This document shows positions 1 to 6,402 of a DNA stretch of 13,514 nucleotides, in pieces. Every line of letters begins with the position of its first letter. Position 1 is the first letter of the stretch. The stretch comes from Terriglobia bacterium (lineage in GTDB: Bacteria; Acidobacteriota; Terriglobia; UBA7540), in NCBI GenBank assembly GCA_030036915.1, contig JASHSC010000424.1, positions 1 through 13,514 on the forward strand, in the 5' to 3' direction. The notes under the pieces were generated by a model. The model ran no database searches. It saw only the letters and a program-made list of their open reading frames with translations, and was not told the DNA's origin. A program made the position numbers and the translations under genes.

Positions 1-1022
1 TTTAATGCGATTCGCTTCGACATGAAGAAAAGAATTCCCGCAACGAGGCAAGCTCCAATCAAGTAACCAGTGAGGATCAGAATGGCAAGAATCATGTGAA
101 CCACTTGGAGCGTAAAAGTTCTCTGAGGATTCGGCGGCTGATCCCAACTGATGTTTGATTTAACTTGGTACTGATTCAGCAAATTAGAAGCCTGCTCGGA
201 ATTCCCCGCGTTTAGAACCAGGAAGACATAAGTCAACCGCCGCCTTCCGTAGACGGATTTCTCACCGTTGTCGTGATTCAAAGCCAGAAAATCATTAAGC
301 GCTCCGAAGCGGATGCGAGCAATCTGGGGAGTCGGATAGTTGATGGAGAGCAAGGTTGCTGAGCCCTTTTCGGTCTTGTACTGGCCCAATTGCAGTTCGG
401 CGCCCTGCTCAAATCCGATCAAGTCCGTGCGGAAGGATGGAAGCAGGCGTTTCGCAGCTTCCAATCCCAAGACGTATTTTTCGCTGCCCGGCACCAATCC
501 GTTGGGCGGCATCGAAGGAGGCAAGCTGCTCTCCTCGCTTTTGGGTGGTTGAGCTCCGCCCACAAAAGTCATCAGCGCGCGCAAATCGGCATCGGTGAGG
601 GCCGGGTCTTTTCCACGCGGAAACCGGAGAAAATTATCGCCGCGCGCCATCAGGACCTGATTCGCGTCGCCGACTGCCAGCCCAAAACCTTTCTCGGGGG
701 TCATTTCGGGAGTTGTGTAAAACGTCAGCAGCCCATATGAGGAAACGGCATCGGGCGCAGGCTCCACAATCACTTCGGTGCGTACTTTGTCCAACTGATA
801 GGTTCGGAAGTCCAGGGACTTAACGCCGTATTCTCTCTCGATCGCTGGGTCGCCGCCAAATCGGGCCACTTCAGAGACAGGCGAGGGAGTGGATGTCACC
901 TGTCGCCAACCGGCGTCGGGCGCCAAGTGGACGGCCAGGGGTTTCTGTTGGGCAAAGGAGTGAAGAGGAATGGCCATAAGCACGGCCATCAGCCAGGCGT
1001 GCTTCGCAAATTTCCCTGCCAT
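1..1022 (-). CDS. DUF6599-like exported, membrane-anchored protein (3' end outside window)
   Basis: The frame is open from an ATG at 1022 to the left edge (340 complete codons, no stop), so the C-terminus is missing. Residues 1-24 form a signal peptide (basic start, hydrophobic core, SFA-QQ cleavage). The next ~130 residues contain EREYGVKSLDFRTYQ and a stretch ending in GDNFLRF, which I recognise as DUF6599-like; the function of that family is unknown. The last ~35 visible residues form one strong hydrophobic helix followed by MSKR, so the protein is probably inner-membrane anchored with its bulk in the periplasm. The start lies 13 nt after the stop of the upstream amidase gene, which implies one transcript and perhaps translational coupling; only a weak TAAGAG-like Shine-Dalgarno sequence is present. 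The family call rests on pattern recognition; the exported topology is visible directly. Confidence 0.75.
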   Translation of the reverse strand, partial: MAGKFAKHAWLMAVLMAIPLHSFAQQKPLAVHLAPDAGWRQVTSTPSPVSEVARFGGDPAIEREYGVKSLDFRTYQLDKVRTEVIVEPAPDAVSSYGLLTFYTTPEMTPEKGFGLAVGDANQVLMARGDNFLRFPRGKDPALTDADLRALMTFVGGAQPPKSEESSLPPSMPPNGLVPGSEKYVLGLEAAKRLLPSFRTDLIGFEQGAELQLGQYKTEKGSATLLSINYPTPQIARIRFGALNDFLALNHDNGEKSVYGRRRLTYVFLVLNAGNSEQASNLLNQYQVKSNISWDQPPNPQRTFTLQVVHMILAILILTGYLIGACLVAGILFFMSKRIAL

Positions 1023-1035
1023 AGCTCTTAGAATA

Positions 1036-3030
1036 TCAAAAATCCGAACCGGTTGCTTTGGAAGTTTGGTCAGAAGCGAGGCGCTGTGCAGTCCGCATTT
1101 CGCCCAGGTTCCTCACGTATCCCACGATTCCTTCGTAGAGCGCGTAGGCGATCTTCTCGCGATAATCGGACCGCTTCAACAGGCGCTCATCGCGGGGATT
1201 GCTGAGAAAAGAGATTTCCGCGAGCACCGACGGCATGTTGGCTCCGATCAGAACCACAAAAGGGGCCTTCTTGATGCCGCGATCGCCTTGCGCGCCGCTC
1301 ACCTTCGTCACCCGCGTGTAGACCTCGTGCTGGACTTCGCGGGCAAAGTCCTGCGACTCTTCGATCTTTTCCGTCAAGGCGATTTTCTTGATTAAGTCCT
1401 GAAGCTGATGAACGGCTTCCTGCGAAGTGGCATTTTCGCGAGCCGCTACTTCCAGAGCGTCGGGATTGGAAGTGAAATTCAGATAGTAAGTTTCAATGCC
1501 GCGCGCACTCTTGTCCGGGCTGGCATTGGCGTGAATCGAAATAAACAGGTCCGCGCCCTTTTCATTGGCGATGGCGGTGCGCTCCTCGAGGGGGATAAAG
1601 GTATCGTCCGTGCGCGTCATCACCACCTCGCAGCCCGTGTTTTGTTCCAGGAGCTTCCGCAGCTTCAGCCCCACATCCAGCACAACATCCTTTTCCTCCA
1701 GCCCCGTCGGGCCAATGGTTCCCGTGTCGTGCCCGCCATGACCGGGGTCAATGACGATGCGGCCGATCTTCAAGCCCAGGGCGCGGGTGAGAGTGGCGGA
1801 ACCACTATCGGTGGTTGCGGCCGGCTGTGCCGGAGGAGTGATGTCGACCGACGGGAGCTTGGAAGCGATTTTCTCACTCGAATCGGCGACGGGAGGTGGA
1901 CTCACGGAGGCTGTGGTTTTGTCCTGATAATCAGGCGGAGGAGCAGGTTCGGATTTCGCCTCGGTGGAGGCCTCGTCGCGAGCCGTGGAAACGGTTTCGG
2001 ATGCCGCGGGCGCAGTGGTTCTTGCCGGCGGATGCGCCTCGGAGGCGGGCTTGGGCTCCGGCTTCTTGCCGGCCAGGAGGGTTGGCGTTGTGCCTTGAAC
2101 GTCAATCACCAGGCGGAAGGGATTGGGCAGGGTGAAAATCGAGTAGGTCTCGATTTTGTCTACGTCCAAGACGACGCGCGTGACGTCAGCAGAGAATTGC
2201 GCCACGCGAATCTGCTTCAGGAAGCCGTTTTCTACCGGAAACGATTTACCCAGCAAGTCGGGGCTGAGGCGCGCATCCTGAAGATTCAGCACGATGCGGT
2301 CAGGATTGGACAGGCGCACCGAATCAAATTTCACTTCGTTGTCCACGCCAATCACGATGCGCAAATAATTCGGCCCCACCCAGCGCCGGACGGCTGTGAC
2401 CAGGCGAAGTCCGGAAGCTGGTTCCTCACGGGTGGCTTCTGTGGGGGGTGGAGAGGGACGCGCGCGAGATCTCTCCGCGGCAAGCTCGTCAAGCTGCTGC
2501 AGTTGCTCCTTCGCTTCGCCTACTTTGTCCGATTTGGGGTAGCTGGCAATGAACTCCTGAAACGCCTTGCGGGCTTCAAAGGGGTCTTCCAGGTCTTGGC
2601 GGTAAACTTCCGCAATGGTAAACAGCGCCTCGCGCGAGATGCGGTTCTGAGGATACTGGGTCATGAGGAAGCGGTAGGACTTGATGCATTCCAGGTAGTA
2701 AGAATCCGAGGAAAACTGGCGCCCCATCTCGTGATAGAGGTCCGCCACCGCCGTGAGGGCCGCCGGCGTCTTGCCGTAGGCGGGGTCGATGCGGTAGACC
2801 TGCGTATACGCATCGATGACCTTCATATATTGCCCTTTATTGCGCCTGCTCTCGGGATGGGCTTCCAACGCTGCGTGCAACTGCTCGGCTTTTTCGTAGG
2901 CGGTGATGGCGCGCTGGCGGCGGGGAGAATCGGTGGCAAGAGCCGGCGCGGCAAGCATTGCGAGTCCGGCCAGGAACAGCCCCCATTGGAACGGCTTCCG
3001 TAAGCCTATTGCCCTCAAATTTTTCCTCAT
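1036..3030 (-). CDS. N-acetylmuramoyl-L-alanine amidase, TPR-AMIN-Amidase_3 architecture
   Basis: A periplasmic zinc amidase that removes stem peptides from peptidoglycan (AmiA/B/C family). The protein is 664 aa from the ATG at 3030. Regions in order: signal peptide (about 1-33, APALA-TDS), TPR-like helical repeats (about 55-185), AMIN domain (about 208-313), a Pro/Ala/Glu-rich linker (about 314-410) and Amidase_3 (about 420-640). Zinc ligands are visible as His431 in DPGHGGHD, Glu446 in LEEKD and His500 in SIHAN; the catalytic Glu605 is in LAEISFLSNP. A longer frame begins at a GTG at 3090, but that start has no Shine-Dalgarno sequence, would bury the signal peptide behind 20 extra residues and lies in a short heptamer repeat, so I prefer 3030. 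It sits between a lytic transglycosylase 96 nt upstream and a DUF6599-like gene 13 nt downstream. AMIN targets AmiC to the septum in Proteobacteria; the same role here is inference. AmiC-like is the closest description. Confidence 0.93.
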   Translation of the reverse strand: MRKNLRAIGLRKPFQWGLFLAGLAMLAAPALATDSPRRQRAITAYEKAEQLHAALEAHPESRRNKGQYMKVIDAYTQVYRIDPAYGKTPAALTAVADLYHEMGRQFSSDSYYLECIKSYRFLMTQYPQNRISREALFTIAEVYRQDLEDPFEARKAFQEFIASYPKSDKVGEAKEQLQQLDELAAERSRARPSPPPTEATREEPASGLRLVTAVRRWVGPNYLRIVIGVDNEVKFDSVRLSNPDRIVLNLQDARLSPDLLGKSFPVENGFLKQIRVAQFSADVTRVVLDVDKIETYSIFTLPNPFRLVIDVQGTTPTLLAGKKPEPKPASEAHPPARTTAPAASETVSTARDEASTEAKSEPAPPPDYQDKTTASVSPPPVADSSEKIASKLPSVDITPPAQPAATTDSGSATLTRALGLKIGRIVIDPGHGGHDTGTIGPTGLEEKDVVLDVGLKLRKLLEQNTGCEVVMTRTDDTFIPLEERTAIANEKGADLFISIHANASPDKSARGIETYYLNFTSNPDALEVAARENATSQEAVHQLQDLIKKIALTEKIEESQDFAREVQHEVYTRVTKVSGAQGDRGIKKAPFVVLIGANMPSVLAEISFLSNPRDERLLKRSDYREKIAYALYEGIVGYVRNLGEMRTAQRLASDQTSKATGSDF

Positions 3031-3083
3031 GTTGCTGAAAGAGCTGCCAGCATTCCGAGATTGGCTCTCGAAGGAGACGATAA

Positions 3084-3104
3084 TGAACACTGACGATTGA
3101 CGAC
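3084..3104. repeat. Three-unit degenerate heptamer repeat between the transglycosylase and amidase genes
   Basis: Units TGAACAC, TGACGAT and TGACGAC lie end to end in the 96-nt gap. The period of 7 matches the heptamers before uvrB, although the unit sequence differs. The alternative GTG start of the amidase frame lies within this run. Confidence 0.4.
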
Positions 3105-3126
3105 GGACCTCGGACGAATTTCAAAT

Positions 3127-3825
3127 TCACTCAACATTGGTGAAGTGCACCACCCCGTACTGGTCGACATAGCGCGTGATTGGAGCCTGGGGCGGTTCCT
3201 TGGGGGTGGCCTTTGCCGGGACTGACGGCGCGCTCGGAGCATCCCCTGATTGATAGATGCTTTTTACCTTGCGCACGTAGCTCTGAGTTTCGGGGATTGC
3301 CGGGACGCCGCCGGAACGCTGCACCGTATGCTCGCCGGAATTGTAAGCCGCCAGCGAGAGTGACACATTACCACCGAAAAGGTCCATCAGATACTTCAGA
3401 TAGGTGACGCCACCCTCGAGATTCTGCTGCGGGTCGAACGGGTTGGTGACGCCGAAGCGCTGCGCGGTGGCCGGAACCAATTGCATCAACCCCATGGCCC
3501 CCTTGTTGGAAACGGCCTTGGGATCGTAGTCCGATTCCACGCGGATGATGGCGCGAACCAAATCCGGGTCAATTTCATACCTGCTGGCGGTTTGTTGTAC
3601 CAGTTGGTCGATATCCGCCGCAGTGGCCATCGACGCCCCGGAGCGAAAACTGCGCGTCATCCAATCTACGCGGTTCGCGGTTTCACAAGTGTTGACGTAA
3701 ATTCTGTTTCCGTTTTCATCCACCAGCACCACAATCTGGTCGGCGAGAGCTATAGAGGGAAGAAGAGTGGAGAGCAGAAGCCCGCCCAGCACTACGCCCC
3801 GGCACGAATGGATACAGTTACACAT
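3127..3825 (-). CDS. Secreted lytic transglycosylase (SLT/Slt70-type domain)
   Basis: A peptidoglycan lytic transglycosylase of 232 aa that cleaves the MurNAc-GlcNAc bond to form 1,6-anhydro ends in the periplasm. An N-terminal signal peptide ends near IALA-DQ (residue 28). The SLT domain spans about residues 70-190: catalytic Glu97 in RVESDYDP, GAMGLMQLVPATA at 109-121 and AYNSGEHTV at 160-168, all family hallmarks. Two short segments resembling the DUF4124 beta-hairpin flank the domain: VDENGNRIYVN near 35-45 and YVDQYGVVHFTN near the C-terminus, after a Pro/Ala-rich linker. The start is the ATG at 3825, the first start giving a proper signal peptide; GGAACC lies upstream but the Shine-Dalgarno is weak. 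It is the first gene of a minus-strand cluster with an amidase and a DUF6599-like gene. A long structured leader and extended -10 promoter lie upstream. Confidence 0.93.
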   Translation of the reverse strand: MCNCIHSCRGVVLGGLLLSTLLPSIALADQIVVLVDENGNRIYVNTCETANRVDWMTRSFRSGASMATAADIDQLVQQTASRYEIDPDLVRAIIRVESDYDPKAVSNKGAMGLMQLVPATAQRFGVTNPFDPQQNLEGGVTYLKYLMDLFGGNVSLSLAAYNSGEHTVQRSGGVPAIPETQSYVRKVKSIYQSGDAPSAPSVPAKATPKEPPQAPITRYVDQYGVVHFTNVE

Positions 3826-3844
3826 GGATGTTCAGGTTCCGCCC

Positions 3845-3960
3845 ATGCGGAATCCGCCTAAACTTGAACCCCTCCATTCAACTAAGCCCGAAGTGTCGTG
3901 ATCACAACTTTCGGCAATCTACATTTTCAGGAGCCTTGCCTGGCACCTTCACTCCTGAAC
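3845..3960 (-). promoter_or_regulatory. Structured 5' leader of the lytic transglycosylase gene
   Basis: Read on the minus strand, this leader contains successive inverted repeats: TTCAGGAG (3952-3959) pairing perfectly with CTCCTGAA (3926-3933) across an 18-nt loop; a GCCGAAAGT...ACTTCGGGC imperfect stem around the palindrome GTGATCAC (about 3885-3915); and GCGGATTCCGC (3847-3857), a short 5-bp hairpin close to the gene start. Three hairpins in a ~160-nt leader suggest cis-acting regulation, but I cannot match it to a known riboswitch class. A dispersed repeat that happens to lie here is the main alternative. Confidence 0.4.
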
Positions 3961-3995
3961 GGATATCGCCAAAGCGGGCCTTTCACTTGAGAGAG

Positions 3996-4004
3996 ATTAT
4001 ACCA
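3996..4004 (-). promoter_or_regulatory. Extended -10 promoter for the lytic transglycosylase cluster
   Basis: The minus strand reads TGGTATAAT, a consensus -10 hexamer preceded by the extended TGn element. No good -35 hexamer stands at 16-18 bp, as expected of extended -10 promoters. Transcription would begin near 3989 and give a leader of about 160 nt. Confidence 0.55.
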
Positions 4005-4126
4005 TCGGGCGCAAGCTTATAGTTGCCAAATCCATTTTCGCCGGGGCCTCTATTCCCAAATCGGATGTCCTTGGTCTTCACTTGAGTAAATATGCATAAA
4101 GGCAGGCAATGGCGCAACAGCTCGCC

Positions 4127-4164
4127 CCTTTGATTTCATACATATCCCCGGATGCACCTTCATT
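4127..4164 (-). repeat. 38-bp direct repeat, copy A
   Basis: It matches 4376-4413 at 35 of 38 positions in the same orientation, with a shared perfect core CATTCC-free segment running through TCCCCGGATGCACCTTCATT (plus strand). Similarity fades on both sides apart from a nearby shared GCTGTTG. Confidence 0.8.
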
Positions 4165-4375
4165 CTTAATTGCGGTTGGTCCCTGACGGCGCAAGATATG
4201 AGGGGAAAAGCTCGTTTTTTTTCCACATTCAACGCCCAAGCTACTACGCGCCATTCTTTGTTTTCAACAAGTTCTGGGGATATACCTACAATAGGGCATC
4301 TTGCGGAATGCGTGTCGAGTCCGTGGCCATACTCAATTCCACCCAGCCAATCCGCTACGAGCTGCCAACAGCCGT

Positions 4376-4413
4376 CCTTTGTTTTCATGCACATCCCCGG
4401 ATGCACCTTCATT
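4376..4413 (-). repeat. 38-bp direct repeat, copy B
   Basis: The second copy of the repeat at 4127-4164, offset by 249 bp (83 codons), with three substitutions and no indel. Two of the three substitutions change the minus-frame peptide conservatively (Ile/Met and Ser/Thr). Confidence 0.8.
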
Positions 4414-4558
4414 TCCGATGTTGGGCGCATGTAGAACGTGGGTGGCACGCCTGACGGGGTGTGAATGTTCTGAGATCCGAAATTCCACCGACCACCTGAT
4501 GCCCTCTTGAAACGTTGGTCCGCGCACTCCTTTTGCTACGACGCCGACCTCAGGAAGT

Positions 4559-4586
4559 ATTATACAGTAGATTGATAACCTGTCAA
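4559..4586 (-). promoter_or_regulatory. Near-perfect sigma-70-type promoter in the gene-free stretch
   Basis: The minus strand shows TTGACA (4581-4586), a 16-bp spacer and TATAAT (4559-4564): both hexamers are at consensus and the spacing is one short of optimum. Predicted transcription starts near 4552 and runs toward the repeats and the transglycosylase gene. No strong coding sequence follows directly, so the product may be an RNA, a small protein message or an additional long leader. Confidence 0.6.
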
Positions 4587-4715
4587 GTAACAAGAGTGGC
4601 ATTTTGCCTTAGCAAAATCGAGCGCGCAAAGCAGAAAGCACCTCGGGGGCAGTGCGGCATGAGACCGTTGCCAACGCCTACCCCTGTCCGGCGGCTTAAT
4701 TCGAGAGAATACCTG

Positions 4716-4721
4716 TAAAAT
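4716..4721 (+). promoter_or_regulatory. Candidate -10 box of a possibly leaderless transcript
   Basis: TAAAAT ends 8 nt before the ATG at 4730, which would place the transcription start at or next to the start codon. No purine-rich ribosome site precedes the ATG. The best -35-like hexamer (TTAATT, 4696-4701) is spaced only 14 bp, so the call is weak. Confidence 0.3.
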
Positions 4722-4729
4722 GTCCTTCC

Positions 4730-6352
4730 ATGTGGAGCGTGCTTTGGAAGGGCATTAACTGGCTCTTCGGTCCTGAAGACCCGGGGCGGCCGGGGCATCT
4801 TTGGCCGCGGTGGATTTGGCTTCGCGCCCTGGGGTTAATTTTCTTCTCGGCCTTCTATTCCTGGTTCTTCCAAATTCGAGGATTGATTGGTCCGAAGGGA
4901 TTGCTTCCCGCCGGCGAATACTTAGAGCAAGCTGCCGAGCAGTTCGGTGCGAAGCGATTCTGGATGGTTCCCTCGCTGCTCTGGTTCGCTTCGAGCGATC
5001 GCGCCATCATCACTCTCTGCGTGATCGGCTTGGCAGCTTCATTGCTGCTTGTTTTGAACGTGTGGCCGCGCGGCATGATTGCCATTTGCTTCCTCATCTT
5101 TCTCTCCATCATCAGCGCCGCGCAGGATTTCGCCTCTTACCAGTCGGACGGAATGCTGCTGGCGGCAGGGTTCCTGAGCCTGTTCTTCGCGCCGGCGGGA
5201 TTTTGGCCGGGGCTAGGCAAGAAGTCCCCGCCTTCGCGCGCAAGTCTGTTTCTGCTCCAGTGGCTCTGGTTCCAGATTTACTTTGAGTCGGGCGTCGTGA
5301 AGTGGGCGAGCCACGATCCCGAGTGGCGCCACCTAACCGCGCTCGATCACTATTACGAAAACGGCCCCCTGCCCAATTGGATTGGCTGGTACGCCCAACA
5401 GCTTCCCCATGGGTTTCAAGCCACCATGACGGTTGCAACTTTGGTGATTGAAATATTCGTCGTGTGGATGCTCTTTCTCCCTCGTCGATACCGCCGCATT
5501 TGCTTTTGCATCGTTACGCCGTTTCAAATTGGAATTATCCTGACAGCCAATCTGGCTTTCTTGAATTACTTCACGCTTGTGTTGGGTTTTTTGCTTTTGG
5601 ATGATGAGATTTTTGATTCTTTGTTCAGACGCGTAGGGTTAGTTCGCGGCACCCCCTCGCCCCCAGCCCCTCTGCCCCAAGGGGGCGAGGGGAGTAGGAA
5701 AAACTGGTTAGCAGCCAGAATGGTTAAGCCGGTTTCGCTCGCCATCCACGGTCTCTTCCTGTGCTGGATTTTCTACAACACCGCCGCGCAGATTCTGCTG
5801 ATGTTTTTCCCGGTTTTGCCGCTTCCTGTTACTCCCATTGAGGCGCTTGAGCCGTTTCGCATCTCGGACCGTTACGGATTGTTTGCGGTCATGACCACCG
5901 CGCGGTATGAGATTGAATTCCAGGGCTCGCGCGACGGAGTGAACTGGATTGCCTACCCTTTCCGCTACAAACCGCAGGATCCGCGCGAGGCGCCGAGAAT
6001 TTGTGCTCCCTACCAGCCGCGCTTTGATTGGAATTTGTGGTTCGCTTCTCTCGGTGGTTGGCGAGATTACCCGTTCGTCCTCAGTACCGAGGTTCACTTG
6101 CTCAAGAACACTCCGCAGGTGCTGACGCTCTTTGCGGGAAACCCATTTGGGAACGACCCGCCGCGCCAGGTTCGCGCCGTGGAGTGGCAATACTGGTTCA
6201 CCGACCTTGCCACGAAGCGCCAAGAAGGTTTGTGGTGGCGACGGAAATTCATAGGACTCTATGCACCAACTCTCAAACGAGACCCCGACGGAGAGATCGG
6301 AATAACTGAAAATCCCGACAGCGGCGACGAGCCGCTCGGGCCGGTGCGCTGA
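4730..6352 (+). CDS. Lipase maturation factor (LMF1/LMF2)-like multi-pass membrane protein
   Basis: A 540-aa polytopic membrane protein. Hallmarks of the lipase maturation factor family are visible: FFQIRGLIGPKGLLPA near residue 46, FESGVVKW then DPEWRHLTALDHYYENGPLP near 188-218, and a C-terminal soluble part with YEIEFQGSRDG and APYQPRFDWNLWFA. Several hydrophobic segments lie between residues 30 and 360. In vertebrates LMF1 helps dimeric lipases fold in the ER; the role of bacterial homologues is unknown to me, so lipase maturation should not be assumed. Residues about 308-325 (RGTPSPPAPLPQGGEGSR) are encoded by a palindromic repeat inserted in frame between membrane segments. The ATG at 4730 has no Shine-Dalgarno, but a TAAAAT box lies 8 nt upstream, so the message may be leaderless. 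thiG follows after 50 nt. Confidence 0.88.
   Translation: MWSVLWKGINWLFGPEDPGRPGHLWPRWIWLRALGLIFFSAFYSWFFQIRGLIGPKGLLPAGEYLEQAAEQFGAKRFWMVPSLLWFASSDRAIITLCVIGLAASLLLVLNVWPRGMIAICFLIFLSIISAAQDFASYQSDGMLLAAGFLSLFFAPAGFWPGLGKKSPPSRASLFLLQWLWFQIYFESGVVKWASHDPEWRHLTALDHYYENGPLPNWIGWYAQQLPHGFQATMTVATLVIEIFVVWMLFLPRRYRRICFCIVTPFQIGIILTANLAFLNYFTLVLGFLLLDDEIFDSLFRRVGLVRGTPSPPAPLPQGGEGSRKNWLAARMVKPVSLAIHGLFLCWIFYNTAAQILLMFFPVLPLPVTPIEALEPFRISDRYGLFAVMTTARYEIEFQGSRDGVNWIAYPFRYKPQDPREAPRICAPYQPRFDWNLWFASLGGWRDYPFVLSTEVHLLKNTPQVLTLFAGNPFGNDPPRQVRAVEWQYWFTDLATKRQEGLWWRRKFIGLYAPTLKRDPDGEIGITENPDSGDEPLGPVR
5653..5692. repeat. GC-rich palindromic repeat inside the LMF-like gene
   Basis: CCCCTCGCCCCC (5653-5664) pairs perfectly with GGGGGCGAGGGG (5681-5692) around a 16-nt loop. 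It resembles short intergenic palindromes that encode PSP(L/P)APLPQGGEG when captured in a gene. Its length keeps the frame open, and the encoded residues are Pro/Gly-rich, unlike the hydrophobic flanks. Confidence 0.75.
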
Positions 6353-6402
6353 ATTGCAATTTCCCCGACCGGCGACTAAAATCGAAAGCGAGGTGGAACA
6401 AA

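Larger units (their letters stand above)
4050..4448 (-). other. Uncertain 132-codon open frame spanning two in-frame repeats
   Basis: This frame begins at a GTG (4448) with no Shine-Dalgarno sequence and ends at 4050. It has no recognisable domain. It contains MKVHPGMCMKTK near residue 13 and MKVHPGICMKSK near residue 96, exactly 83 codons apart, because the underlying 38-bp DNA repeats are 249 bp apart. A strong promoter at 4559-4586 points into it. It could be a small unknown protein, a decayed gene or a repeat element that is open by chance. I consider a functional protein less likely than not. Confidence 0.25.
3826..4729. other. 904-bp stretch without a convincing gene, repeat- and promoter-bearing
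   Basis: The stretch lies between divergent genes. The left part is the transglycosylase leader and promoter. The middle (4050-4448) holds an open minus-strand frame with two 38-bp repeats. The right part (4559-4586) holds a strong minus-strand promoter. Its base composition appears more AT-rich by eye than that of the flanking genes, and its short frames have poor starts. I see no tRNA, transposase or recognisable domain. Confidence 0.6.

Noticed and set aside
1408..3003. 531-codon open frame on the plus strand
   Set aside because: It is antisense to the amidase gene, whose catalytic motifs are clear. Its translation is Arg/Gly/His-rich with no domain, as expected of a shadow frame in GC-rich DNA.
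3028..3090. GTG start at 3090 for the amidase
   Set aside because: No Shine-Dalgarno, and it adds 20 residues before a normal signal peptide. The ATG at 3030 fits better, although its ribosome site is also weak.
6353..6402. Possible TPP riboswitch before thiG
   Set aside because: The gap is only 50 nt and lacks the conserved TPP-binding segments.
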